DNA from: Heterocephalus glaber
Taxonomy: Eukaryota; Chordata; Mammalia; Rodentia; Bathyergidae
DNA length: 64,000 bases
NCBI RefSeq assembly: GCF_000247695.1
Contig: NW_004624734.1
Location: 18,066,244 to 18,130,243 of the forward strand
Direction: 5' to 3'
The position numbers and the translations under genes are program-made. Of the stretch, positions 10,821-21,775 are shown one piece after another. Position 1 is the stretch's first letter; each line of letters starts with the position of its first letter. Below the pieces are notes generated by a model. The model was not told the DNA's origin. It saw nothing but the letters and a program-made list of their open reading frames with translations, and made no database searches.

Positions 10821-12497
10821 AGAGACATCATGACAATGTCTTTTGAGAATTACAGTTCCTTTGAAGGCCTGTGTGATAAAGATCAGGATGTGTGGTGTTT
10901 GGACAATAAATAGCTTTTCACCACACACTGGGTAGAGGAGGAAGGAGAACCGAATACTGTGTCACCTCAGTTGGAGTTAGAAGAAGCTATTGGGCTTTCT
11001 GAGCTAAAGAAGGGTTCTGAGCTCTTAATTCATGCATCACCTTGTATACCAGAACATCCTAAAGTGCCTTATCCAGGAGAAGAGAAATCCATCCACCACA
11101 GAGCTGCAGGCTGCTGGAGAAAGCTGTATTGTGCAAATGGCCATGCTTTTCAGGCCAAATGCTTCAGCAGGTGAGCTCACTGTGCTGTCTGCACAGACCG
11201 TGTAGGGAGACTTGGCTGCCAGGTATATAAGTGCACCAACTGTAAACTCTCAGTTCACAAGAAGTGCCACAAACTTGTCACAACTGAATGTGGGCAGCGT
11301 TCTTTACCATCAGAGTCCACGATGCCAGTCGATCCATCATCCATGGCTTCAGACCCTGTACACACAGCAATCCTACATAATCTTTCAACTCATGAGGCAT
11401 CAGAACAAGTTGATGAAGAGAGTGAGGCAGGGAACACTGGGGAAAGTGGCAAAGCTTCATCTGGTTTAGGTCTTGAAGACTTTGATTTGCTCCACGTGAT
11501 TGGCAGAGGAAGTTATAGGAAAGTACTGTTAGTCCAAATGAAAAAATCAGATCATATGTATGCAATGAAAGCAGGGAAAGAAGAGCATGCCAACATTGAT
11601 CGGATACAGACAAAGAAGCACGTTTTACAGAAGGCATCCAGTTGTCCTTTTCTTGTTGGACTGCATTCTTGCTTTCAGACAGGAAGCAGACTGTTCTTTG
11701 TTCTAGACTATGTAAATGGTGGGGATCTGATGTTTTATATGCAACAACAAAGAATGATTCCTGAAGAACATGCTAGGTTTTACCCTGCAGAAATCACTTT
11801 AGCATTCAACTATCTTCATCAGCGAGGGATACTGTATAGAAATTTGAAATTGGACAATATATTACTGGACTCAGAAGGGCACATTAAACTCACTGATTAC
11901 TGCCTGTGTAAGGAAGGCTTACAGCCAGAAGATACAACCAGCACTTTCTGTGGCACTCCTAATTACCTGGCTCCAGAAATTGCAAGAGGGGAAGATTATG
12001 GTTTTGGTGTGGACTGGTGGAGTCTTAGAGTACTGATGTATGAGATGATTGGAAAGTCTCCATTCCATCTTGATGAGAGCTCTGATAACTCTGACCAGAA
12101 CTCAAACAATAATCTCTTGCAAGTAATTTTGGAAAGAGACATTCTCATACCTCGTTGCTTGTCTGTAAAGGCTGCAAGTGTGCTGGAGGGTGTTCTCAAT
12201 AGGGATCCAAAAGAACAACTGGGTTGTGATCCCCACAGGGGCTTTCCTGATGTTCAGGAGCATCCATTCTTTCAAAATGTAGACTGGGACATGATGGAGC
12301 AAAAGCAGGTGGTGCCTCCGTTTAAACCAAATATCTCTGATCAATTCGGTTTGGACAACTTTGATCCTGAGTTTACTAATGAACCTGTCTGGCTCACCTC
12401 AGTTGATAATGACATCGTGAGGAAAGTTTAAGGGTATGAATTTGCCAGTTTTAAGTATATCAATCGTCGTACAATGTATGAAGAAGAATAGGTCTGA
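10821..12497 (+). pseudogene. PRKCI: PRKCI (PKC iota) retrocopy, 5'-truncated
   Basis: PKC iota is the atypical PKC of the PAR polarity complex; it has PB1, pseudosubstrate, C1, hinge, kinase and AGC-tail parts. All are seen here in order without introns: PB1 from about 10821 (SSFEGLC, QLELEEA, SELLIH), C1 with HCAVCTDR and HKKCHKL (11175-11280), then the hinge and kinase. About 32 N-terminal codons are missing. One frame runs throughout; I find no frameshift. Breaks are TAG at 10911-10913 (normally Gln), TGA at 11172-11174 (normally Arg), TAA at 12429-12431 and TAG at 12489-12491; the ancestral TGA is at 12495-12497. Two in-frame losses are seen (about 4 codons near 11595, 1 near 12050). Identity to PKC iota in the kinase is roughly three in four by eye, from memory. 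Confidence 0.93.
11322..12431 (+). CDS. 369-codon pseudokinase ORF of retrocopy
   Basis: This open frame within the PRKCI retrocopy starts at an ATG (MPVDPSSM) matching the hinge Met of PKC iota, and covers the hinge (1-50), kinase domain (about 54-317) and AGC tail to ...DIVRKV. The ATP-loop is GRGSYRKV (61-68) with Arg66 for Ala, and Lys83 is kept (YAMK). The alpha-C Glu is Lys98. The HRD-equivalent YRD is YRN (Asn174), so the catalytic base is lost. The DYG motif is DYC (192-194). TSTFCGT activation loop with Thr208 and APE (217-219) are kept. If translated it would be a catalytically dead kinase fold. No promoter or transcript evidence is visible; it may be only an unbroken part of a pseudogene. 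Confidence 0.5.
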   Translation: MPVDPSSMASDPVHTAILHNLSTHEASEQVDEESEAGNTGESGKASSGLGLEDFDLLHVIGRGSYRKVLLVQMKKSDHMYAMKAGKEEHANIDRIQTKKHVLQKASSCPFLVGLHSCFQTGSRLFFVLDYVNGGDLMFYMQQQRMIPEEHARFYPAEITLAFNYLHQRGILYRNLKLDNILLDSEGHIKLTDYCLCKEGLQPEDTTSTFCGTPNYLAPEIARGEDYGFGVDWWSLRVLMYEMIGKSPFHLDESSDNSDQNSNNNLLQVILERDILIPRCLSVKAASVLEGVLNRDPKEQLGCDPHRGFPDVQEHPFFQNVDWDMMEQKQVVPPFKPNISDQFGLDNFDPEFTNEPVWLTSVDNDIVRKV

Positions 12498-14305
12498 CCC
12501 TCATTTTTCAACTATGCATTCTGCTTAATGCTATTTAATGCATGAAAAAACTTATCATCCTGGATAGAATTAACCATTTCATAATTGTCTGGAAACGTAT
12601 TTTAATTTCATTTATATAGTTATATTTAGATATAATACTGGCTTATAATCTATAATACAGAATATTGAATTTTTTGGTTAATAGATTTGCTTTTCATCAT
12701 TTGACTTAAATAACAATAAGGTAATTGCTTGTTAACTTGTAAACACATTCCATTTGTTGAGTGGAGACAGAATGCCTAATATTTTTTCTTCTTATTTATT
12801 ATACAGTAAAATAATCTGTCTTTAGATAGAATGTCTTACCTATGCTAGTTTCTCTCCAAGCCATATTACCTGTTCTTTTGGGGACTAGTTTATGTAGTCT
12901 TCAGGGAAATCCAAAAAATAACAATTTTGAATAAATCTGCAGAAAACACATATATTATAGGTCTATCTCCTTACTTAAGTTTTTTTATTTAATAGGATAA
13001 TATGAAATACATAGTTGAATTCATGTCAAGGGCAGAGTTCTTGACACTATTTTTATTAAAATTAGTAGGTAGCAATTTATTATTTAAGGAGTTTCCAGAT
13101 ATAGCATCCCTCTATTTTAGTACTATTTTTATGCAAAGGAAAAGTAACCATCTTCATCTAAATAAGTTACAATGGCGCAATCTTAGTCAAATTTAGTTTT
13201 AGATAAGATATGTAGTTTTAAATATAAAATTATTTAAAATTTATTGGCATTTAATAAATTATCTGTTCATTTTTAGATGCCTCATTTTATAAGAAATGTA
13301 GCTTTTCCAAAGCATATATTGTCTTTTCTCCAAATAACTAAGTAGAACATAATGACAATATCAAAGGAAAATATTTTTAGACATTCATGTGTTCCTTTCT
13401 AAGGCATATATGTTTCTCTTAATGGCTGGAACTTGTTTTAAAACAAAAAGCAGTCTTTGCAACATAAAATTATAGAGAATTCTAACATGTCAGAAATATG
13501 TTTATGAACTTGCTTTTAAATGTTGCTGTTTGCTTTAGAGCCTTCAGAATGTAGAATAATCACACAGATGTTTGTTTAGCATGTTTATTACTGAACTCAC
13601 ATTAGAATTCTTTTGGGGCTTTGGACCTCATTTTGAGAAACACTTCCTTCAAGTTATTCTTTTGACCTCTGATTAAAGAGTAGAAAGTATATTCATAGTA
13701 TACTATTTTAAGATGGTATAAGCAGCAATTTACAGTGTTATAAACTTTTTTTGAACAAATTTTAAACGAATAACTTCATTAGATATCTTCCCTGTTCCCC
13801 CAACAAACTCTTACTGGTTTTCTATCAGTAATATACAAATGACAAGCACTTTTCTTTTGAGAAGTTTTAACTTTGAGTTCAGATGGTCTTTTGTTTTTAA
13901 AACTTTGTAGTAATAAGATTGACTGTGTATATTTTATGCAGAATTGCATTAAAATATGTTTGTAACTATGTTCTATTCTTCACAGTTTTTAAGTGTCATG
14001 CCAATTCTTTTCACATTATATAGAAGTTCTCTCCAAATACTCACCAAGGGGATGAGGCAGTTTAAGTCAGAATGGTAGGCATTTTGGTGTTCCGGAAATA
14101 ATTTATTTTGCATAACACTGTGATCAAATCATTTTATGCTTATACAGCCTGGATTAAATTTCAACTACTCTGTTCAGTGTTGATACATTTACTTCATAAA
14201 TTTGTTTTGTTTTGAATTTGTCATGTAAAATGCTGCCTTGTTCATCATAATGTAATCTGTATTTGTGTACCTTCTTTTTCATGTTAAAAAAATCCTTAAA
14301 TAAAA
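12498..14305 (+). pseudogene. Probable 3' UTR of PRKCI retrocopy
   Basis: After the ancestral stop the sequence continues with CCTCATTTTTCAACTATG and ATTTAATGCATG, which match my memory of the start of the PRKCI 3' UTR. The region has no repeat insertions and ends in AT-rich sequence with an AATAAA hexamer at about 14298-14303 followed by A-rich runs (AAAACAATAAAAATAAATAAAA, 14319-14341). That fits a polyadenylated end of an inserted cDNA, but only the first about 100 bases are supported by recall; the extent to 14305 is inferred. Confidence 0.5.
14298..14303 (+). promoter_or_regulatory. AATAAA polyadenylation-type hexamer
   Basis: AATAAA just before A-rich sequence, at the expected place for the 3' end of the PRKCI-derived cDNA. 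Other AATAAA words occur by chance in this AT-rich DNA, so position is the only argument. Confidence 0.35.
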
Positions 14306-14341
14306 CATTTAATACTCACCAAAACAATAAAAATAAATAAA

Positions 14342-15404
14342 ATTGGAGTAACAAAAATTACAAAGAAAATATGAAAGTTCACTATTAATCTTATTTTTTC
14401 ACATCTAACCACTATGAATGATTTCTTATATGTGCAATTTCTTATCAAAACATACATATTCATTGTTAACAAAGCATGAACGTATTTTAGAAACATTTAT
14501 GACCTTCTTTTCTATAGGATACTAGATATACATATTTTCCACAGCTTGATTCATTTTTAATTTTTTTAATCTATTTTTTGAAAAAATAGAACAAACTACA
14601 GTAGACTTCAGAGTGGTCTCCAAACGTTTGAAAAGAATGGGTTTAGTTTTTCCCTTGTCCCTTCAAGGAAATTAAATCTAAGAACAACATCATCTTATCT
14701 GTTTCAGAAACTCCATTTTCTATACAATTTTCTGTGCTGCTGCCTCAGACCTTCTGTGTTCTGACACACTCGCAGAAAAGTTATGTGATGCACATTTCCA
14801 CTCATGTGATGAGCATTGTGGTATCTGCTTGTTGGGTGGTGATAATTTTTGAGCTGTGACAAGTGATTTGAAGCTGGAATGTGACCCCAGATTTATAAAT
14901 CTTTTTTCCCCCTATTTTCCTTTTCAGTGCTAGAGTTGAGTCACTGTATTTTGCCACTATGTTAGGTCTGGATGAAGGAAAAGGATTGCAAAATTAATAG
15001 ACAATATTAATTATTTCACGTGTCGTACTAAATTCCTGAGCTAACATAAATCGTTGAGCCCAAGATTGTTGTTTAGTTTTGATGCTATTTTACATTACCT
15101 ATATACTTGATTCCAGGCTACCATTATACACAAATTATACTCTGTGAACAGCTATGTGTAGTAAAATATTTGTAACTCAGAATAGTTATTATTTTTATGA
15201 CAGTTACCATACCTATGTCTCCAAATAAGTAAAATATAATGATTGAATTCCAAATGCTTATTTTTATACTTAAATGTGCTTCATTTTTTGCCCTTTCTAC
15301 ATCTCTCAATATAAAACATTTTTAAATGATTGCAATTTTGATGTTTACTTTGATTTAAATTGTAAAGGCAAAGAAAAACCACACCCTTTTGCACAGTCAT
15401 GGAC
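14342..15404. other. AT-rich stretch, no gene seen
   Basis: Nothing coding. A near-perfect palindrome TCTATTTTTTGAAAAAATAGA (10-base arms around one G) sits at about 14570-14590. Confidence 0.4.
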
Positions 15405-15545
15405 TGACCCATTCATTTATTTATTCATTCAACAGGTGGTTACTGAAAATCTCTCTGTTGTGTGGCTATGCTTTAGGCAGTGAACATGCAACAGAGATGC
15501 AAAGGACAAAACTGCCAGCATTCACAGTTGCTTATATTCAGCATT
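15405..15545 (+). mobile_element. L2 LINE 3' end relic
   Basis: ATTCATTTATTTATTCATTCAACAGG, then a diverged block with TTTAGGCAGTGAACATGCAACAGA and CAAAACTGCCAGCATTCACAG. This follows the order of the ancient L2 3' end (ATTCATTCAACAAATATTTATTGAG ... AGGCACTG ... CAGTGAACAAAACAGAC). About 130 bases, strongly mutated, as expected for a pan-mammalian relic. Confidence 0.55.
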
Positions 15546-17028
15546 TACAATGACTAGTGCTTTCACTGAGAATTTTTGATAATCCATGTGGTTAATCGCT
15601 AGGCTTCAGCTCCCAAAATGTTACACTCTGAGTGAATTTTAATCAATGGTCTCAGCAGTGTGGTCAAAGGGCTGCCAAAGCAAGTTCAGAATCAAGATAG
15701 GAATAAAACATTTAATTCCCAAGGTAGAGTTGATATCCAAGTATTGACTGTCTATTCAGTTTTCATTATCACTTCAATTACCTTTTACATAAAAATGCTA
15801 TATAATACTGGTGAATTCTGAACTTTATTTCCAGTGATGGGCAACTTCTTTTTGTATATCTTCATATTTGAAGTGCTTTATATATTGCTATTTTTCTTTA
15901 AAAATTAGGAAGACTACACATCTGTGAACAGTGTCACTAATTGCCACCCATGCAGTCATTCAGTTATGGCACTGCTTTAAGAAAAAGAATCAAAATTCAT
16001 AAAATGCAAACAAAACAATTTTTTAAAAAATTATTTCCTTGTCTTTTCATTCAAAACTAGCAATTGTTTGTAGGTTCTTTTGACCCAATCATCCCCAAGA
16101 TAAACTAATTAACTAATAAATAAATGAATGTATATAGTATACTGTACATTTCAGGTGTCTATTCATTCAAGCTGATTAACAAGAACCCATCATATTATAC
16201 ACATTATTCTGTGCTACCTCTTGTATAATTAATAAAGATGTTCTCCTTATTTCCTGTTGAACTTCTCTATATTGTGTTCAGTCATATGAATATGCCATTA
16301 TTTATTCTGCTCTCCCCTGCTGAGGACACTCTCTCCACATATAGATATTTCTGAATGAAGCAGATAGATAATTAAACCATTTTTAGTAACTCATAACAAA
16401 ATCTCCTCGTTTTGCATTCCAGTTCCTTCAGGGTTTGTAAATATGCACTTCCTACATTTTTCTGCAAGACATGCACACATGTCTGTCTTATTCTCATCCA
16501 TTCGATGTTTCTGCAAAGGAAGGACCCACTCAGATCTATGGGAGCTCCCTGACTTTCCCTACAATGGCACAGGTTGGCTTCACAAGGCAAAAACACAGGT
16601 CTTTGGTGGAATTAATCTTTCCTGGGATCCGGCTCAGGACTAATCCATAAAGAATTAGTATTCAGTTACCTGTGGCAATGAATGATATACCAAGGATGGG
16701 AAAAATCTAGAAATAAAGAATATATATATATATATATATATACATGTATATGAAAATTAGGTTTTATTCATATTCCTCATCCTACCAAAATAACTTTTGC
16801 TTTACTTATATTTGTTCCTCTAACTCGGAATAAAAACTCAAACATTAAGCAAATAAACTTGCTAGAAACATGCCAGAAAGGACAGGGAAAGGCACTAACG
16901 GCAGGATTTGCTCTTATCAATGGAAGCTGATAGTAGGGCAGGGTTATTCCTTGTGATTTATCACCATTCTCCTTAGGAACATACAGGAAAGCAGTAAAAA
17001 TACACTGAAGAGCAGAGCGTTTCTCCAA
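15546..17028. other. AT-rich stretch with (TA)n
   Basis: No gene supported. (TA)n at 16720-16742. ORFs of 60-75 codons occur on both strands around 16370-16640 but look like chance. Confidence 0.4.
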
Positions 17029-17413
17029 GGACACGTTGGCAGCTCCGGAGAGCTTCTGGCGTCCAAGAAGAGGAATGGCGTTATCTGAATATAAAGAGCT
17101 GCGTGTCATCATAAAATTTGAGATAGAATGTATCGCTGGATTTGTAGGCAGCCCAGGACAAGAGTTGGCTGGACCGTGTTACATTTGGCTTCTTGGTGCC
17201 TCTGACAGCTGCTCCTGGAGGGGAGTCTCACTCTCCTCTCCCTGACCTCACTCATCATCTGGTGGGGCTGGCAGGAACCCGAGTCCCACGCCAACTTTCT
17301 CACAGTCGTTAGCTTCTTGTCTCGCTCTCGGTGGAACCAGGAGTTCACCGAGCAGCATGTGGGCTCACAGCGAAGCCCACAGCACCCCCTCGCCTGCTGA
17401 GGGCTAGCGAGAG
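17029..17413. promoter_or_regulatory. CpG-dense, GC-rich patch
   Basis: About 385 bases with about 16 CpG by hand count (for example AGCTCCGGAG, TGGCGTCC, CTCGCTCTCGG, TCGCCTGC), inside DNA that otherwise has very few. Composition is near half G+C. It has the look of a small CpG island or of a processed GC-rich sequence. Open frames there (for example minus 16777-17112, 111 codons, and minus 17109-17348, 79 codons) match nothing I know. There is no TATA box or clear initiator. A short promoter for a noncoding transcript is possible but unproved. Confidence 0.35.
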
Positions 17414-18545
17414 ATGTAGAGCTCAGCAGCAGGAAACCGCACTATGCTTTCCTTTACAACACAGTAGCAACGGTCTTGTGTACATGTTCGAATTTTATTT
17501 TTAAAATTGTCCTCCATGTCATTCCTGAAACATGGAAAGCAAGTGAACACCCGCATGTTTTATTTGTTAATTTAGAAAAATAAAAATTTTTCAAATATGA
17601 AAGTTCTACTATAGAAAATAAGGGAATTAAACTGTTTTGTGCATATATCACTTATTGTTAATTGAATTCATGCATAGTAGTGATAATAAAAATCAGGAAG
17701 GACAAATAGCTTGGCAAGGGTACTTTAAGGAAAAATTTATTACACAGAACTTTTAAAAAATGAGGAAAAAGCTGTAGCTACTATGTTGCTAGAGATCTAT
17801 ATCTGCATTAACTTTGAAGTAACTAATCTCTTCCAAGAAATGAGAAAAATTTTAGATATGGAATAGAATTACAATAGAATAATTGCTTATGGTCTGTAAA
17901 CATTTCACTTATTTTCCGTTTTTTATTTGTAATAAAGAGTAGGTTTCAAGTTTCTGATAAAATTATAACTGAGTTAAAAATATGACTAATTATACTTCTT
18001 TGTGCACATTTAATTGGAAACTTACATGCGTTCCAAGAGATGTGTCTCTTTAGGAGTATTTTCAATGGCATCTATCAAGTTTCTTACTAATCCTTTATAG
18101 CAGTTTAACCAGTGACATAAAAATTACTTTGATGGTACATCATTTTCATCATTCTATTCATAGATTTATAGAGAGAAGTCTTCAGGTTATTGATAGATTA
18201 TATATATAATTATCTAGATATGTATACAGATAATTATATATATGTATATATATAATTTAGTGTTCCTTGTTTACTCACTTAGTGAATAATTAACTGTGTG
18301 TGTGGCTAATGAGAAAACTGGAGATGTATTTTATCATATAGGAATACACAAGACAATTGTGGTAGGAATTGTTCCTTCTTATCAACAGGAAAGACCAAGC
18401 AGAAACAAGATAAAATGTATCCTTTTTCTTATAGAATTCATAGCAGACCAGAGAAAATGATTTACAAAGATATGAGTTAGGTAACTGAAATAAATTTTCA
18501 TGTGTTATAACAGAGAATTTATATGCCAGAGGAATAGCGCTGTCC
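17414..18545. other. AT-rich stretch, no gene seen
   Basis: Nothing coding. A TA-rich imperfect inverted array lies at about 18199-18256 (ATATATAATTATCTAGATAT and TATACAGATAATTATATATA). Confidence 0.4.
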
Positions 18546-18740
18546 TTCATTATCCAAATGAATTTGTTCTGGGATCTTTAAAGGATACCAAAATTGTGAA
18601 TAAAAATATCTTTGTAGAAAATGGAGTACTATTTGCATGTAGCCTAACACATCCTTTTATATATTTGAAATCACTTTAAAATACTTACAATACCTAATAT
18701 AATATGAATTGTTGTTGTAATAATATTTATGGAATAATTA
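18546..18740 (+). mobile_element. Tigger-like DNA transposon relic
   Basis: Same family as the relics at 1236 and 42815, in + orientation: GGATACCAAAATTGTGAATAA, then AATGGAGTACTATTTGCATG, AACACATCCTTTTATATA, AAATCACTTTAAAATACTTA and CAATACCTAATATAATATGA follow in the order of the MER2-like consensus I remember. The first terminal bases are missing or decayed. Confidence 0.55.
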
Positions 18741-19011
18741 TAGAAAATATGTTACATATTCAGTACAGACACAATTTTAAAAAATATTTTCCTTCTGCAG
18801 TTGTTTGAATCTGCCAGTGTAGAATTAGCGATATGAAGGACCAAGTATATATAGTATGTGTCTCTCAGCTATTTTAGGAATAGCCAAAGAACACATCTTA
18901 AGCAAATGTTAAATGTGTTGCTCCACTTTGTATTTAAGATCCATCCCAAAGTCTTAGCCTCTTCTTTCTAATTCAAACTCTATCCTCTCCATATTTATAA
19001 ACATAATTGCT

Positions 19012-19480
19012 ATTTTACTTTTCTGGGGTTGCTGTAAAATGTAGATGGCTTAAAACAATAAAAATCATGTATGTCACAGTTCTGGAAGCTGAAATTCTGA
19101 AATCTAGTTATTGGTAGGGCTATGCCCACTGAATCTTTCTGGTGAGGATATTTTCTCCCCATTGTAGATCCTTGTAGCCCAGTAAGGTTTTGGGCCTGTG
19201 ACATTGCTGCTCCAATCTCTGTCTCCATCTCCAAAGGGTTGTCATGTTTCCCTCTGTGCAGTGTGGTATTGTGCCTTCGCATTATAATCTTCCTGCATGT
19301 CTATGTGTTTGCCCAGAATTTTGTATTTTAATTTTAGCTTTATTAAGGTACTAGTTATATTGGATTAGGGCCCACTTTAATACATCATCTCACCTTTTAA
19401 AAAAAACTTCACAGACCCTATTTCCAAACAAGTACTGAGTGTTAGAACTTCAATATAACTTTATTGGGAAAGAGGTGTGA
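19012..19480 (-). mobile_element. MLT1-like ERVL-MaLR LTR
   Basis: The + strand carries, in order, CTGGGGTTGCTGTAAAAT, ATGGCTTAAAACAATA, CACAGTTCTGGAAGCTGAAA, CACTCCAATCTCTGTCTCC-like text (TCCAATCTCTGTCTCCATC), TATTGGATTAGGGCCCAC, GACCCTATTTCCAAACAAG and GTTAGAACTTCAATATAAC. This is the reverse of an old MLT1-class solo LTR. It is more diverged than the ORR1-like copy at 1496, so older. Confidence 0.75.
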
Positions 19481-19705
19481 AACAATTCAACTCAAAATAT
19501 TTATTAACTCCTCTTTGCTCCATGAGCAAAAAAAACACTGTGGTACTAAGCTTTTGATCCATGCTCAGGGTGTTATAATTTACTTACTAGTGGAAGGAAA
19601 CATATGCTCATCTTCTTTGAGTTCATTTTCTCATACACTTTGCTTTTGAGCATAGTAACTTATTAAAAACTGAACAATGGATTAAGAAAGATATTTTCTA
19701 AATTT

Positions 19706-19824
19706 ATTTTTCAATTGATTTTTTTTTTTTTTTTGGTACCAGGGATCAAACCCACTACCCTATGGTTGTGAGGCAGGCGGTGGCAACACTGAGCTAAATC
19801 TCCGGCCCCATTTTTCAATTGATT
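19706..19824 (-). mobile_element. ID-type tRNA-derived SINE, 15-bp TSD
   Basis: Oligo-T (about 19719-19734) then GGTACCAGGGATCAAACC and GAGCTAAATCTCCGGCCCC: the reverse of the family body found seven more times on the + strand. It is bounded by perfect 15-base direct repeats ATTTTTCAATTGATT at 19706-19720 and 19810-19824, the hallmark of L1-driven insertion. Internal A- and B-box relics are on the minus strand. The perfect duplication suggests a young insertion. Confidence 0.9.
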
Positions 19825-20839
19825 TTAAATTTAACTTGGAAATGAAAACAGAAAAATGTCCTGCAGTTTGTGCATGATCTCGCATTAACTTCTAATTTGT
19901 CAGAAAAGTACCAAAAGGGTAGCAATACTCCCAAGGTGATAATATGTAATAGTCTGATACATTATCCTGACAACTTCTCACAGGCTGCTAAGAAATATGA
20001 AATTCAACATGGGAAGATTATTTGCCATGAAAGTTTTCTGTAAAAGCAAGAATGATCATTTTCAGCAACTACACTGAAGACCACTCCAGCTACAGGGGAA
20101 TTATGTGCAGAAAGACATTATCTCTCAGGCTCAAAGCATGATGCTGAGTCATGCAAATTATACTCCACCAGCACCATTTGAGCAATTTTCAAGAATAATG
20201 AAGTATAAGTCAACTTCTGTGGTCTCTCTTTAATAAAACAGAAAGAAGTAAAGATTAGGTGTTGGAAGAAAGAAAGTAATCCTCTAGACTTTGCATTTCT
20301 TACATATCACTTCAAATTTATGAATTGAAATCCATTTCATATTGTCTTCAAACTACGTTTTTCTTATTTCATCCCTATGGTGTTAATACTAAAGTAAGAA
20401 AAAAAAAGTCAAGGATGCAAATCCTGTAACTGTAATTTTATCATCAGTAGTAAGCAGAATTTTGTCTTCCATTTCTAGGGACTAATTCCTCAATTTATTA
20501 ATTAATAGTTTCCCTAAGCTATCAGTGATTGACTTTTGCTAATCATCATACAAACCAAAGATGTAAGAATCAAAATGTCAATTTAAAAGCTTTTATATAA
20601 TGCTATTAAAATGAAAATTGTTTAAGCTTACCAATAATAAAAATACAAGTTAATGAAGGAAAACTTTAAAATTACATATGTTGGAAATCAAAAAGTCCTA
20701 AATATTTTTTAAAAAGCAGTGCATGGAAATAGGTCTTCAGGATTGTCAAGTATAATTCAAAAGCAAGATCATTTACCGAAGGACCAATTTAACTGTCCGT
20801 ACTAAAAGATATCTGAAGAGCAGATTTTGAGTTCTGCAA
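19825..20839. other. AT-rich stretch, no gene seen
   Basis: No ORF, RNA or repeat family recognised. Confidence 0.4.
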
Positions 20840-21010
20840 TATAATTTTTAAGAATTTATCTTAAGTAAATAATCAAAGAAATGTACAAAGACATATCCAT
20901 GTGAAATTACATTGTATAGTATTTATAACAAAGCTTTTAAATATTAAAATATCCATTAATGTAAAAATGATTAAAATTTTATGCAATAAAATACTATGTT
21001 ATTTAATCCT
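20840..21010 (+). mobile_element. Old L1M-type 3' fragment
   Basis: AAGTAAATAATCAAAGAAATG, TACAAAGACATATCCATGTG, AGTATTTATAACAAAGCTTT, ATATCCATTAATGTAAAAATGA and GCAATAAAATACTATGTTA follow the order of the ORF2 end/3' UTR of ancient L1M elements. Highly mutated; limits are approximate. Confidence 0.5.
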
Positions 21011-21374
21011 AACCTAAATGGTCCACTGGATTAAATTACACAATGTAGGGAAAACAAGGCTATATTTAATGATACGATAGGAATGTAATCAGAAAAAGGT
21101 TTTCTTGAGTAATTTCCAAGGGACAAAATATCTATGCATTTCATTAAATGAATTAAAAAGAAAGAAAAACAGAGTAAAGAAGTAGGAACCCATAAACTAA
21201 AAAGAATTTAAGAAATATACAAAATTTAATTTTTTTGAATCATGAAATAATGAAAAATAAGAAAGATTGATAAGACAAGCAGGAGGTTTAAATATCAAAT
21301 GATATTTAATTATATTAAGGTTTTCTAAGTAACTTACAGGTTAAGATAAGGATATCATTAGGCTTTAAAATAAA

Positions 21375-21775
21375 ATAGAGGCCATACTATTTAAGTGAAA
21401 TAAATAGGACACACATGTGTAAATACCGAATAGTTTCTCTAGTGTGAGAAACTGAAAGTGTAAATAAGGATTAAAATGATTAAAATGAATAATTGATAAT
21501 TTGAAATAGGTAGAAAAGGTCCAAAGAGGTAGGGGAAGTGGGAGGGGAAGGGGGAAGGAAAGAAGAGAAAGGAAAAATTATGAGAAAAGGAAAAAATGGA
21601 AACAAAGTCTTTGTAAATAGGGAAGGGTGGAGGATGTGAAGGGAGCATGGGGAATGGGAAAAAAATAAGAACCAAGATACATCATGTACAGGCACAAGCA
21701 CCCAATGATAAATGCAAATGTACTGTATACCTAAAATGTACCAATAATACAATTTAAGCACAAAAAAATTCATAT
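21375..21775 (+). mobile_element. 5'-truncated L1 3' end
   Basis: Starts with GAGGCCATACTATTTAAGTG, then ATAAATAGGACACACATGTG, AGAAACTGAAAGTGTAAATAA, a long G/A-rich tract (21515-21670), and ends ATGTACCAATAATACAATTT plus A-rich tail. It matches base for base in order the 3' ends of the L1 copies at 25613 and 59393, so all three are one family. The polypurine tract is typical of L1 3' UTRs and makes long false ORFs on the minus strand. Confidence 0.85.

Noticed and set aside
11175..11321. Frameshift between the upstream and kinase parts of the PRKCI copy
   Set aside because: The C1 codons from HCAVCTDR to the hinge Met can be read in the same frame; only a stop (TGA at 11172) separates the ORFs.
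11278..11637. 119-codon minus-strand ORF
   Set aside because: It is the shadow of the PRKCI-derived frame on the opposite strand.
19010..19282. 90-codon minus-strand ORF
   Set aside because: It lies inside a diverged MLT1-like LTR, which is noncoding.
21439..21773. F/S/P-rich minus-strand ORFs
   Set aside because: They are the antisense of the L1 3' UTR polypurine tract; the same effect gives the ORFs at 25561, 59517 and (on +) 63213.
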